Part shown: in pieces, positions 43,745 to 51,844 of the stretch
Layout of the letters: every line of letters begins with the position of its first letter
Numbering within the stretch: position 1 is the stretch's first letter
NCBI RefSeq assembly: GCF_965222285.1
Contig: NZ_OZ244942.1
Coordinates: 1,798,001 to 1,862,000 of the forward strand
DNA length: 64,000 nt
DNA from: Tepidicaulis sp002389665
GTDB lineage: Bacteria; Pseudomonadota; Alphaproteobacteria; Parvibaculales; Parvibaculaceae
Direction: 5' to 3'
Position numbers and translations under genes: made by a program
Notes under the pieces: generated by a model
Databases searched by the model: none
Told to the model about the DNA's origin: nothing
What the model saw: the letters and a program-made list of their open reading frames with translations, nothing else

Positions 43745-44215
43745 ATGACAGCGGAAATATTGAGCATCGAGGAGTTTGCGGCCAAAACGCGGCCCGGAAA
43801 GGCGCTTTTGGGCCTCGATCTCGGCACCCGCACCATCGGCGTCGCGCTTTCAAACGGCCTTTGGAACATCGCCAGCCCGCTTGAAACCATCAAACGCACG
43901 AAATTCACCGCCGATGCCGCCCGCCTTCTGGAGCTGATTGCGGAGAATAATGTCGGCGCGCTCATTCTGGGCCTGCCCCTCAATATGGATGGCAGCGAGG
44001 GCCCGCGCGCCCAGTCCACCCGCGCCTTCGCCCGAAACCTCGCGCAAAAGACCGAGTGCCCCATCGTCTTCTGGGATGAGCGGCTTTCCACCGTCGCCGT
44101 CACCCGCACGCTGCTGGATGCCGATGCGAGCCGCAAGAGGCGCGGTGAAGTCGTCGATAAAATGGCCGCCGCCTACATCCTGCAAGGCGCCCTCGACCGC
44201 CTCGCCCGGCTTTAA
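43745..44215 (+). CDS. ruvX: Putative pre-16S rRNA nuclease (RuvX/YqgF)
   Basis: The 156-residue RNase H-like protein is thought to process the 5' end of 16S rRNA. Conserved: LLGLDLGTRTIGVALSN with the first catalytic Asp, IVFWDERLSTVAVTRTLL with the second Asp/Glu, and the C-terminal DKMAAAYILQGALDRL with the third acidic residue. The ribosome-binding site GGAGG is about 14 bp from the ATG, rather far. It begins a plus-strand group followed by an AEC carrier. Confidence 0.92.
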   Translation: MTAEILSIEEFAAKTRPGKALLGLDLGTRTIGVALSNGLWNIASPLETIKRTKFTADAARLLELIAENNVGALILGLPLNMDGSEGPRAQSTRAFARNLAQKTECPIVFWDERLSTVAVTRTLLDADASRKRRGEVVDKMAAAYILQGALDRLARL

Positions 44216-44299
44216 GAGCCCTGGCCACCTCTGGACCCGCAATAAGTGCTCTGCTAGAGCACAGCATTCCCTTGCGGCGCCTGCCTTGAAAGAAGAGCC

Positions 44300-45214
44300 A
44301 TGGAAGCGATCCTCAATTCCCTCATTCCCGTCTTTCTGGTGATCGCGCTCGGCGCCGTCATCAAGCGCATCGGCTTTCTGGATGAAGGGCTCTGGGCGCC
44401 GCTCGACCGGCTGACCTATTACGTCTTCTTTCCCGCGCTGCTGCTGCACACGCTGGCAACCGCCGACCTTGCCAATTTCGATGTCTGGCCCATGGCCTAT
44501 GCGCTCTGGGGCGGGCTCTTTTCCATGGTGGCGATCCTCATGGTGCTGCGGGTGACGACAAAGCTCACCGGCCCGCAATTCGCCTCCGTCTTTCAGGGCG
44601 CGGCGCGCTGGAACGGTTTCGTCGCTCTTGCCGCCATCGGCCAGCTTTACGGGCCCGAGGGCGTAACCCTTGCCGCCGTCTCCTTCGCCGTGCTGGTGCC
44701 GACGGTAAACGTGCTCTCCGTGCTCATTCTCACCCGCTATGCCGGCGACACGCCGGCCGGCATGGGCACGGTGCTGAAACTCCTGTCAAAAAACCCGCTC
44801 ATTCTTGCCTGCGCGGCAGGCATTGCGCTTAACGCGACGCATATCGGCCTGCCGGGACCACTCGCCACCACCGCCGATATTCTGGGCAAGGCGGCGCTCA
44901 CCATCGGCCTCATCGCCATTGGGGCGGGGCTTAAATGGCACGAAGCGCTCGCGCATAAATGGATCGTGCTACTGACAAGCGCCTTGAAGCTCGCGGTGAT
45001 GCCCGCGCTCATGCTTGGCTGGTGCATCTTCTTCGACGTAACGGGCCTGCCGCGCCTCGTCGTTCTTCTGTGCGGCGCGGTGCCGGGGGCTACCTCCTCT
45101 TACATCCTCGCCCGCCAGCTTGGCGGCGATGCAAGCCTGATGGCGAGCCTGATTACCGGCGGCACGATCCTGGCGGCGGTTACGATGCCGGTAATTTTGT
45201 GGCTGGCGAGTTAA
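44300..45214 (+). CDS. AEC-family (auxin efflux carrier-like) transporter
   Basis: A 304-residue membrane protein with about ten hydrophobic segments, of the AEC/Mem_trans family. Typical features: the N-terminal SLIPVFLVIALGAVIKRIGFLDEGLW, LTYYVFFPALLLHTLA, the central RWNGFVALAAIGQLYGPEG, and the C-terminal GAVPGATSSYILARQLGGDASLMASLIT motif. Bacterial members usually transport dicarboxylates or amino acids, and the substrate here is not predictable. It lies 84 bp after ruvX and is followed by palindromic repeats. Confidence 0.88.
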   Translation: MEAILNSLIPVFLVIALGAVIKRIGFLDEGLWAPLDRLTYYVFFPALLLHTLATADLANFDVWPMAYALWGGLFSMVAILMVLRVTTKLTGPQFASVFQGAARWNGFVALAAIGQLYGPEGVTLAAVSFAVLVPTVNVLSVLILTRYAGDTPAGMGTVLKLLSKNPLILACAAGIALNATHIGLPGPLATTADILGKAALTIGLIAIGAGLKWHEALAHKWIVLLTSALKLAVMPALMLGWCIFFDVTGLPRLVVLLCGAVPGATSSYILARQLGGDASLMASLITGGTILAAVTMPVILWLAS

Positions 45215-45227
45215 CCCATCTCACGTC

Positions 45228-45380
45228 GTCACCCCGGGCTTGACCTGAGGGTCCGTCCGGCAGCTCAGCTTGTAGCCACCTTCCTGTGGACCCCGGGACA
45301 AGCCCGGGGTGACAGGTGTTGGCTATCGCAATGCGGTGCCCTTCACACAGGTTGTCACCCCGGCCGCCGTGCCGGGGTCC
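45228..45380. repeat. Three palindromic intergenic repeats (REP-like family)
   Basis: Copies at about 45228-45254, 45288-45313 and 45354-45380, alternating in orientation. The first is imperfect (GTCACCCCGGGCTTGACC then TGAGGGTCC). The second pairs GGACCCCGGG with CCCGGGGTGAC, and the third pairs GTCACCCCGG with CCGGGGTCC. They fill the gap between the convergent AEC and AidB-like genes; nothing else is evident there. Confidence 0.8.
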
Positions 45381-45408
45381 AAGCAGCGCCTCCAATCGGC
45401 ATCCGCAC

Positions 45409-47103
45409 TCAAAGCACCGGCATCGCCCGTTCGACGATCTCGCGCAGCGGCGCGCCGAGCGGCAAGGCGCCGTAAAGATCGCCGCTCTCCCCGCCGAAGC
45501 GTGAAGCGCAATAGGTTTCGCTCACCTCGCCCGGCGCGGTTTTAAGCAGAATGGAGGCGGCGGCGATCTTCGCCATTTCTTCCACCACGCGGCGGGCGCG
45601 CGGCTCGAGTGTGCCGATATCACTGAAACCATCTTTCAGTTTCGCAAGGGCTGCATCATAATGCCCGTTCATGCCCTTGGCGCTATCGAATTCGCTCAGC
45701 ACCACCTCGAGCGCTTCGGGTTCGCGCGCCAGCGCACGCAGCACATCGAGACACATGACATTGCCCGAACCTTCCCAGATCGCATTGACCGGCATTTCGC
45801 GGTAAAGCCGGCCCGCCACGCCTTCTTCGACATAACCGTTGCCGCCGAGGCATTCCATCGCTTCATAGGCAAAGCCCGGCGCGCGCTTGCAGTTCCAATA
45901 TTTGGCGACCGGCGTCATGATGCGCCGGTAACGCGCTTCTTCTTCGCTTTCATCAGCCATGTCGAAAGCGCGCGTCACACGGAAGGCAAGCGCGGTATTC
46001 GCTTCCACTTCCAGCGCCATGTCGGCAATGACGTTCTGCATCAAAGGCTGATCGATCAGATGTTTTTGAAAGACGCGCCGATGCGCGCAGTGATGCAGCG
46101 CCTGCGCGAGCGACTGGCGCATCATCCCCGCCGACGACACCGCGCAGTCGAGACGCGTATAGGTCGCCATCTCGATAATGTTGCGCACACCGCGTCCTTC
46201 TTCACCGATGAGCCAGCCATGCGCGCGTTTAAACTCCACTTCGGAAGACGCATTGGAGCGATTGCCGACTTTCTCTTTCAGCCGCTGGATCTGAATGGCA
46301 TTGAGCGTGCCGTCCGGCAAAAAGCGCGGCATGAGGAAACAGGAAAGCCCGCCCGGTGCCTGCGCCAGAACAAGAAACGCATCGCACATGGGCGCGGAGA
46401 AGAACCACTTATGCCCGGTGATGAGATATTCGCTGCCCGGCCCCGCGCTTGCCTTGCTTGCCGGTTGCGCCTGCGTGGTATTGGCGCGCACATCCGTGCC
46501 GCCCTGTTTTTCCGTCATGCCCATGCCGAGCGTCAGCCCGGTCTTGGCCTGCATCGGCCCGAAGGCGGGGTCATAAGCGCGGGAGACGATCTTGGGCAGC
46601 CATTCTTCCGCAAGGCTCGGCTGGAAGAGCAGCGCGGGGACGCTCGCATTCGTCATGGTGATGGGACAGATATGCCCGGGCTCAACCTGACACATCATGT
46701 AAAGCGCGGCCTGGCGGGCAGCGTTGCGCCCGGCCGGCGCCGCCTCGCCGCGCGCCAGATGTTCCCAGGGCGAGGCGTGAATGCCCTGGGCGACGGAAAT
46801 CTCCATCAGCGCATGATAAGAGGGGTGAAACTCCACCCGGTCCTGCCGATAGCCGAAACGGTCGAAGCCTTTGAGCACCGGCAGATAGGTATTGGCCTGC
46901 CGACCGAGGTCGAGCACCTCCGCCTTGCCGATCTTCGCGCCGAAGGCGGTGAGCTGGGCGGCGGCGTCACCCGCCCCTTCCCGCGCCACTGATTCTTGCA
47001 GGACCCGGTCGCTGGTGAAGAGATTGTAGTCCTCAAGCGGCGGGGCCTGATTGAAAACTTCATGGGTTTCGAACCCGGTTTCCGCGGCTGCTGGCCTGCT
47101 CAT
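45409..47103 (-). CDS. Acyl-CoA dehydrogenase, AidB-like
   Basis: A 564-residue flavoprotein of the acyl-CoA dehydrogenase superfamily, matching the AidB branch, which in E. coli responds to alkylation damage and has weak isovaleryl-CoA dehydrogenase activity. Seen: GMGMTEKQGGTDVRANTT (FAD-binding region), GHKWFFSAPMCDAFLVLAQ, KEKVGNRSNASSEVEF, and YEAMECLGGNGYVEEGVAGRLYREMPVNAIWEGSGNVMCLDVLRAL with the family Glu. ATG at 47103 with GGGAGCGAGAG upstream is preferred to a frame 30 codons longer. Divergent from pyrB, with only 71 bp between. Confidence 0.9.
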   Translation of the reverse strand: MSRPAAAETGFETHEVFNQAPPLEDYNLFTSDRVLQESVAREGAGDAAAQLTAFGAKIGKAEVLDLGRQANTYLPVLKGFDRFGYRQDRVEFHPSYHALMEISVAQGIHASPWEHLARGEAAPAGRNAARQAALYMMCQVEPGHICPITMTNASVPALLFQPSLAEEWLPKIVSRAYDPAFGPMQAKTGLTLGMGMTEKQGGTDVRANTTQAQPASKASAGPGSEYLITGHKWFFSAPMCDAFLVLAQAPGGLSCFLMPRFLPDGTLNAIQIQRLKEKVGNRSNASSEVEFKRAHGWLIGEEGRGVRNIIEMATYTRLDCAVSSAGMMRQSLAQALHHCAHRRVFQKHLIDQPLMQNVIADMALEVEANTALAFRVTRAFDMADESEEEARYRRIMTPVAKYWNCKRAPGFAYEAMECLGGNGYVEEGVAGRLYREMPVNAIWEGSGNVMCLDVLRALAREPEALEVVLSEFDSAKGMNGHYDAALAKLKDGFSDIGTLEPRARRVVEEMAKIAAASILLKTAPGEVSETYCASRFGGESGDLYGALPLGAPLREIVERAMPVL

Positions 47104-47134
47104 CTCTCGCTCCCTTATTTTTCCGGATCGGCAC

Positions 47135-47163
47135 TTGCGCCAAACACGCTTCGAGCCTATAGA
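47135..47163 (+). promoter_or_regulatory. pyrB promoter, predicted near-leaderless start
   Basis: TTGCGC (47135-47140) and TATAGA (47158-47163) are 17 bp apart. The pyrB ATG lies 12 bp after the -10, so the 5' leader would be only about 4-6 bases and no Shine-Dalgarno is present. Inferred from consensus. Confidence 0.55.
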
Positions 47164-47174
47164 ATGCCACTTTA

Positions 47175-48158
47175 ATGAGCGCCGCCGAAACAAGTTCCGA
47201 ACTGATTTTCCCCCACCGCCATTTGCTGGGCATCGAGGGGCTTTTACCTCAGGAAATCGGCTCGCTGCTCGATCTTGCCGACACTTATGTCGACCAGAAC
47301 CGCCAGACCAATAAAAAGAAATCGGTCTTGAGCGGGCGCACGCAGATCAACCTCTTCTTCGAAAATTCCACCCGTACCCAGTCGAGTTTCGAACTGGCGG
47401 GCAAGCGTCTGGGCGCCGATGTCATGAATATGTCGGTCGCAAGCTCTTCCATCAAGAAGGGCGAAACGCTGATCGACACGGCGCAGACGCTGAACGCCAT
47501 GCATCCTGACCTATTATGCGTGCGCCACGGCGACAGCGGGGCCGTTGCCCTCTTGGCGCGCAAAGTCGGCTGCGCGGTCGTCAATGGCGGCGACGGCTCC
47601 CATGAACACCCCACCCAGGCGCTGCTCGACGCGCTGACCATCCGGCGGCGCAAGGGCCGGCTTCAAGGGCTCACCGTGGCAATTTGCGGCGATATCCTGC
47701 ATTCGCGCGTCGCCCGCTCCAACATTCTGCTGCTCAACACGATGGGCGCGCGCGTGCGCGTCGTCGCCCCGCCCACGCTCCTGCCCGCCGGGATCGACCG
47801 GATGGGCGTCGAGGTCTTTCATGATATGCGCAAAGGCCTCAAGGATGTGGACATTGTGATGATGCTGCGCCTGCAACTGGAACGCATGAACGGCTCTTTC
47901 GTGCCCTCGGTGCGCGAATATTTTCATCTCTTCGGCCTCGATGAAGCCAAACTCTCCGCCGCCAAGCCCGATGCGCTCATCATGCATCCGGGGCCGATGA
48001 ACCGGGGCGTTGAAATCGACAGCGCCGTTGCCGACGACATCAACCGCTCGGTGATCCGCGAGCAGGTGGAAATGGGTGTGGCCGTGCGCATGGCCGTGCT
48101 CGATGCGCTCTCGCGCAACCTGCCGAACACGCCACTCGTCAATGGAGCGGGGAAATGA
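47175..48158 (+). CDS. pyrB: Aspartate carbamoyltransferase catalytic subunit
   Basis: PyrB joins carbamoyl phosphate to aspartate in pyrimidine synthesis. The 327-residue protein has the carbamoyl-phosphate loop FFENSTRTQSSFELAGKRLG, the KKGETL loop (SSSIKKGETLIDTA), HPTQALLDALTIRR and the C-terminal HPGPMNRGVEID. There is no pyrI-like regulatory gene. It overlaps the next gene by 4 bp (ATGA). The following pyrC-like protein may form the scaffold of the ATCase complex, as known in other bacteria. Confidence 0.95.
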   Translation: MSAAETSSELIFPHRHLLGIEGLLPQEIGSLLDLADTYVDQNRQTNKKKSVLSGRTQINLFFENSTRTQSSFELAGKRLGADVMNMSVASSSIKKGETLIDTAQTLNAMHPDLLCVRHGDSGAVALLARKVGCAVVNGGDGSHEHPTQALLDALTIRRRKGRLQGLTVAICGDILHSRVARSNILLLNTMGARVRVVAPPTLLPAGIDRMGVEVFHDMRKGLKDVDIVMMLRLQLERMNGSFVPSVREYFHLFGLDEAKLSAAKPDALIMHPGPMNRGVEIDSAVADDINRSVIREQVEMGVAVRMAVLDALSRNLPNTPLVNGAGK

Positions 48159-49453
48159 GCCGGACCGCGCTGATCAATGCCCGCCTTGTCGATCCGGCAA
48201 GCGGCCTTGACGAACAAGGCGCGCTCCTGATCGAGCACGGCAAGATCGCCGATTTCGGTGCCGCGCTCTTTAGAGACGGCGTGCCGGACGGGATTGAGAC
48301 GGTCGATTGCGGCGGCCATGTGCTGAGCCCCGGCCTGATCGACATGCATGTCTTTACCGGCGAGCCCGGCAATGAGCACCGCGAAACGCTGGGCAGCGCC
48401 ACGCAGGCCGCCGCCGCAGGCGGTGTGACCACCATCATCGTCATGCCCAATACGCAGCCGGCCATCGACGATGTGGCGCTTGTCGATTTCATCAAGCGCC
48501 GCGCCCGCGACACGGGACTTGTCCATGTGCATCCCATGGCCGCGCTCACCAAGGGCCTGAAGGGCGAGCAGATGGCCGAGATGGGCCTTCTGAAAGAAGC
48601 CGGCGCCGTCGCCTTTACCGATGCCGACCACACGCTTGAAAACGCGCAGGTCATGCGCCGCGCCATGGCCTATTCGACTTATCTCGATGCGCTCATCGTC
48701 AACCATGCCGCCGAGCCCTCGCTGGCGCGCGGCGGCGTGATGAATGAAGGCGAGCTTGCCAGCCGCCTCGGCCTTGCCGGCATTCCGAAAGCCGCCGAAA
48801 CAATCATCATCGAGCGCGATATCCGCCTCGTGGAAATGACCGGCGCGCGCTATCACGTCTCGCAGGTTTCCACCGCCGACTCCGTCGATGTCATCCGCAG
48901 AGCCAAAGCACGCGGGCTGCCCGTTACATGCGGCGCCTCCGCCTGCCACCTGACGTTGAACGAAAACGATGTCGGCAATTATCTGACCTTCTGCAAGCTC
49001 GACCCGCCGCTGCGCGCCGAAGACGACCGGCGCGCCGTGCTCGCAGGTGTCGCGGACGGCACGGTGGACGTCATCGTCTCCGCCCACGACCCGCAGGACC
49101 CGGAAACGAAGCGCCTGCCTTTCTCCGTCTCCGCTTTTGGCGCAGTGGGTCTTGAAACGCTGCTGCCTGCAACGCTCTCCCTCGTTCACAATGGCGATAT
49201 CGAGCTTGGCGCAGCATTGCGCGCGCTCACCTGCCGCCCCGCCGATCTTCTGGGGCTTGAAGCGGGCAGGATCGCCAAAGGCCGGCCCGCCGATCTCACC
49301 CTCATCGATATGGGGGTGCCATGGGTGCTCGATCGGTATAAGCTCAAATCTAAATCGAAGAATTCGCCATATGACGAACGGCGCCTGCAAGGCCGGGCCA
49401 TCAGAACAATCGTCAATGGCAAGAGCGTTTATGTCCAGGGAGAGGACGTCTAA
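48155..49453 (+). CDS. pyrC: Dihydroorotase-like protein, probably non-catalytic (PyrC'/PyrX type)
   Basis: A 432-residue class I dihydroorotase homologue, translationally coupled to pyrB. It has the amidohydrolase fold (ends with PADLTLIDMGVPWVLDRYKLKSKSKNSPYDERRLQGR). The metal ligands are altered, however. The HxH motif is His65-Val-Phe67 instead of His-x-His. The HvS histidine is replaced by Gln237 (YHVSQVST), and the TDHAPH box reads SAHDPQ, with Ala310 at the catalytic Asp. This matches the inactive PyrC' of pseudomonads, which is required to assemble ATCase. True dihydroorotase activity would then come from a gene outside the window. Homology is certain, inactivity inferred. Confidence 0.85.
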   Translation: MSRTALINARLVDPASGLDEQGALLIEHGKIADFGAALFRDGVPDGIETVDCGGHVLSPGLIDMHVFTGEPGNEHRETLGSATQAAAAGGVTTIIVMPNTQPAIDDVALVDFIKRRARDTGLVHVHPMAALTKGLKGEQMAEMGLLKEAGAVAFTDADHTLENAQVMRRAMAYSTYLDALIVNHAAEPSLARGGVMNEGELASRLGLAGIPKAAETIIIERDIRLVEMTGARYHVSQVSTADSVDVIRRAKARGLPVTCGASACHLTLNENDVGNYLTFCKLDPPLRAEDDRRAVLAGVADGTVDVIVSAHDPQDPETKRLPFSVSAFGAVGLETLLPATLSLVHNGDIELGAALRALTCRPADLLGLEAGRIAKGRPADLTLIDMGVPWVLDRYKLKSKSKNSPYDERRLQGRAIRTIVNGKSVYVQGEDV

Positions 49454-49456
49454 TCC

Positions 49457-50080
49457 ATGCCGGATCCGATTGACTGGGGACAGGCACTTCCCTATTTCGC
49501 CGCCGCTTTATTCGGCGGCTATCTTCTGGGCTCCATTCCCTTCGGCCTGATCTTCACGCGCCTTGCCGGGCTCGGCGATATCCGACAGATCGGCTCGGGC
49601 AATATCGGCGCGACCAATGCGCTGCGCACGGGCAACCGCTGGGTCGCCGTCGCAACGCTTATCGGCGATGCCGCCAAGGGCGCGGTTGCCGTGCTTCTTG
49701 CCGCCCGCTTCGGCCCGGACACGGCGGTGCTTGCCGCTGTCGGCGCCTTTCTCGGCCATCTCTTTCCCGTCTGGCTGAAATTCAAGGGCGGCAAAGGCAT
49801 TTCCACCTTTATCGGCCTCCTGCTCGCGCTTTACTGGCCCGTAGGCCTGCTCTTCTGCGCCACCTGGCTCGCCGTTGCCGTGATCTTCCGCTATTCCTCG
49901 CTCGCGGCTCTCGTCGCGGCGCTGGCGACACCGGCCTATCTTGCCTGGCTCGACCGCTGGCAGCTTGCCGAGATGAGCCTTCTCCTTGTCGTCCTCATCT
50001 TCATTGCCCACCGCGAGAATATCGGACGCCTCCTGCGCGGCGAGGAATCGCGCATCGGCGCCAAGAAGACGGATGGCTAG
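49457..50080 (+). CDS. plsY: Glycerol-3-phosphate acyltransferase PlsY
   Basis: PlsY transfers the acyl group of acyl phosphate to glycerol 3-phosphate, the first step in phospholipid synthesis. The 207-residue inner-membrane protein has GGYLLGSIPFGLIFTR, the IRQIGSGNIGATNALRTGNR motif, KFKGGKGISTFIGLLLAL and a late charged helix IFIAHRENIGRLLRGEESRIG, all conserved. It lies 3 bp after the pyrC-like stop and 6 bp before dprA. Confidence 0.95.
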   Translation: MPDPIDWGQALPYFAAALFGGYLLGSIPFGLIFTRLAGLGDIRQIGSGNIGATNALRTGNRWVAVATLIGDAAKGAVAVLLAARFGPDTAVLAAVGAFLGHLFPVWLKFKGGKGISTFIGLLLALYWPVGLLFCATWLAVAVIFRYSSLAALVAALATPAYLAWLDRWQLAEMSLLLVVLIFIAHRENIGRLLRGEESRIGAKKTDG

Positions 50081-50086
50081 GCGCGC

Positions 50087-51214
50087 ATGGCAGCGCCTTT
50101 AAGCGACAAAGAAAAAAGCGCGCGGCTGCGGCTCGCCCGCAGTGAAAATATCGGCCCTGTCACGTTCCACGACCTTTTGCGCGTTTACGGCAATGCCACC
50201 CGCGCGCTGGAAGCGGTGCCGGAGCTTGCAAGGCGCGGCGGGCGCACGCGGCCCATCAAGCTTGCCAGCCCGCGCGAGGCGGAAGGTGAACTGAAAGCCA
50301 TCGCTAAGAACGGCGCCGAGCTTCTCTTTTTCGATGAAGCCGATTTTCCGCTGCTCCTTGCCGCGACCGATCCCGCCCCGCCGCTCATCATCGTCAAAGG
50401 TCATAAGAGCCTTTTCGCCCGCCCCTCCATCGCTATGGTCGGCGCGCGCAACGCCTCTGCCGCCGGGCTGCGCATGGCAGGCGACATTGCGCGCGAACTG
50501 GGCGCGGAAGGCTATGCCGTTACCTCCGGCCTTGCTCGCGGCATCGACACTGCAGCCCATAAGGCGGCTCTGGAGACAGGCACCATGGCCGTTATCGCCG
50601 GCGGCATCGATGTGGTTTATCCGGAACAGAACCGCGCCCTGCAGGAAGCGATCGGCGAGCGCGGGCTGCTCATCAGCGAAATGCCGCCGGGCACGAAACC
50701 GCAAGGCCGGCACTTCCCACGCCGCAACCGTCTCATTTCCGGCCTCTCGCTCGGCGTCATTGTCGTGGAAGCAGCATTGCGCTCGGGCTCACTCATCACC
50801 GCGCGCTTTGCGCTGGAACAGGGGCGCGATGTCATGGCCGTGCCTGGCTCCCCGCTCGACCCGCGCGCGGGCGGCACCAATCAGCTCATCAAGGACGGCG
50901 CGCCGCTCATCGAAAATGCCGCCGATGCGCTCGCCGCCCTTGCCCGGCAAAGCACCGATGACTGGTTCCGCGAGCCTTCAGGCCGGGACGGGTACGGCGA
51001 GCCGCCCGCCGTTCCGCCCGAGATCAGCGATCCGGAAAGAGCCGAGATCCTGTCCCTTCTCGGGCCGACACCGGTGGAAGTCGATTTTCTGATCCGCCAG
51101 TCGGGCCTGCCTGCCCGGGCGGTTGCCGCCATTCTGCTTGAGCTCGATTTGAGCGGAAAGCTGCGCCGCGAGCCGGGCCAGAAAGTCGCGCTCATCCCGC
51201 CGGAAGAAGCCTAA
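50087..51214 (+). CDS. dprA: DNA-processing protein DprA (Smf)
   Basis: DprA loads RecA on single-stranded DNA taken up by transformation. The 375-residue protein has an N-terminal SAM-like helical domain, the Rossmann-like DprA fold (IAMVGARNASAAGLRMAGDIARELGAEGYAVTSGLARGIDTAAHKAAL, GGIDVVYPEQNRALQEAI, LISEMPPG, RNRLISGLSLGVIVVEA, GSPLDPRAGGTNQLIKDGA), and a C-terminal winged-helix domain (ILSLLGPTPVEVDFLIRQSGLP). It is complete, though competence genes are not seen here; dprA is common without them. Confidence 0.95.
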   Translation: MAAPLSDKEKSARLRLARSENIGPVTFHDLLRVYGNATRALEAVPELARRGGRTRPIKLASPREAEGELKAIAKNGAELLFFDEADFPLLLAATDPAPPLIIVKGHKSLFARPSIAMVGARNASAAGLRMAGDIARELGAEGYAVTSGLARGIDTAAHKAALETGTMAVIAGGIDVVYPEQNRALQEAIGERGLLISEMPPGTKPQGRHFPRRNRLISGLSLGVIVVEAALRSGSLITARFALEQGRDVMAVPGSPLDPRAGGTNQLIKDGAPLIENAADALAALARQSTDDWFREPSGRDGYGEPPAVPPEISDPERAEILSLLGPTPVEVDFLIRQSGLPARAVAAILLELDLSGKLRREPGQKVALIPPEEA

Positions 51215-51242
51215 CCCGCGCTGTCACAGACTGGGGAGCCGG

Positions 51243-51491
51243 CTAAAGAGCCGAGCGGGCAGCTTCTTGCGCCCGGCGCTTTTCTTCCTGGGAAATCTCG
51301 AAGGCCACTTCCGCTGCCATGGAGACGAAATGCGCCAGGCGCCGGTAGCGCGGCTCGTCGAGAAGCTTGGCGAGCCCCGCCAGCAGCTCGAAGGAGTACA
51401 GCGCCATGTCTTCCTGGGCTGTGCCGCGCGCCTGAACCCCGGCGGGCAATTCCCTGGAAAGCGGAAGTTTGCTTGCTCTGTCAGGTTCCAT
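51243..51491 (-). CDS. Small conserved-looking hypothetical protein
   Basis: I do not recognise this 82-residue protein. It lies on the minus strand in the gap between dprA and topA. The centre is helical (ALYSFELLAGLAKLLDEPRYRRLAHFVSMAAEVAFEISQEEKRRAQEAARS), with no signal peptide or cysteine. ATG at 51491 follows GAGG by 6 bases; a TTG start five codons earlier is less likely. Codon use matches the neighbouring genes, so it is probably real. Confidence 0.6.
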   Translation of the reverse strand: MEPDRASKLPLSRELPAGVQARGTAQEDMALYSFELLAGLAKLLDEPRYRRLAHFVSMAAEVAFEISQEEKRRAQEAARSAL

Positions 51492-51506
51492 TTTGGCCTC
51501 TTTCAA

Positions 51507-51844
51507 CTACGGGTAAGTGGTAATCCGGCGGCCACCCGCCGAAAGTGAGTCAGGCTCGCTCCCGAAATGTACCCATAGATTGCATATATGTCAAAACACT
51601 CGTTTTAGTTGCATATCTTGGTACATTTTCCCCTCAAAATGACTTTTTTCCTGCCCTCTCCGGTCTTTTCACCCTTCCAGCAGGGCCTAATAAGAAGTAG
51701 TCCATTTGACAGCCTTCCTGCTTTTGCTCATTTTCTCCCACCGCCTGTTCGCAAAACGGACCGGGCCGCCACGCGGAGAAAAGCAGCGGAAACTGCCGGA
51801 ATCTCCGGCTAAGTGATTGTTTTCTTTAAGAGAGTCATACCTGC
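51507..51844. other. Intergenic region with direct repeats before topA
   Basis: A 338-bp stretch, locally AT-rich at 51565-51640, between a small gene and topA. It holds two TTGCATAT direct repeats (51580-51587 and 51609-51616, 29 bp apart) around an AAAAC-ACTC-GTTTT dyad. A frame coding 67 residues is present but has no ribosome-binding site or coding bias. A divergent promoter region is the likeliest content. Confidence 0.5.
51706..51734 (+). promoter_or_regulatory. Candidate topA promoter
   Basis: TTGACA (51706-51711) and CATTTT (51729-51734) are 17 bp apart, about 110 bp upstream of the topA ATG. The -10 is poor, so support is weak. Confidence 0.3.

Noticed and set aside
51609..51812. 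A 67-residue frame upstream of topA
   Set aside because: No Shine-Dalgarno site, Pro/Phe-rich translation, and it covers AT-rich regulatory-looking sequence.
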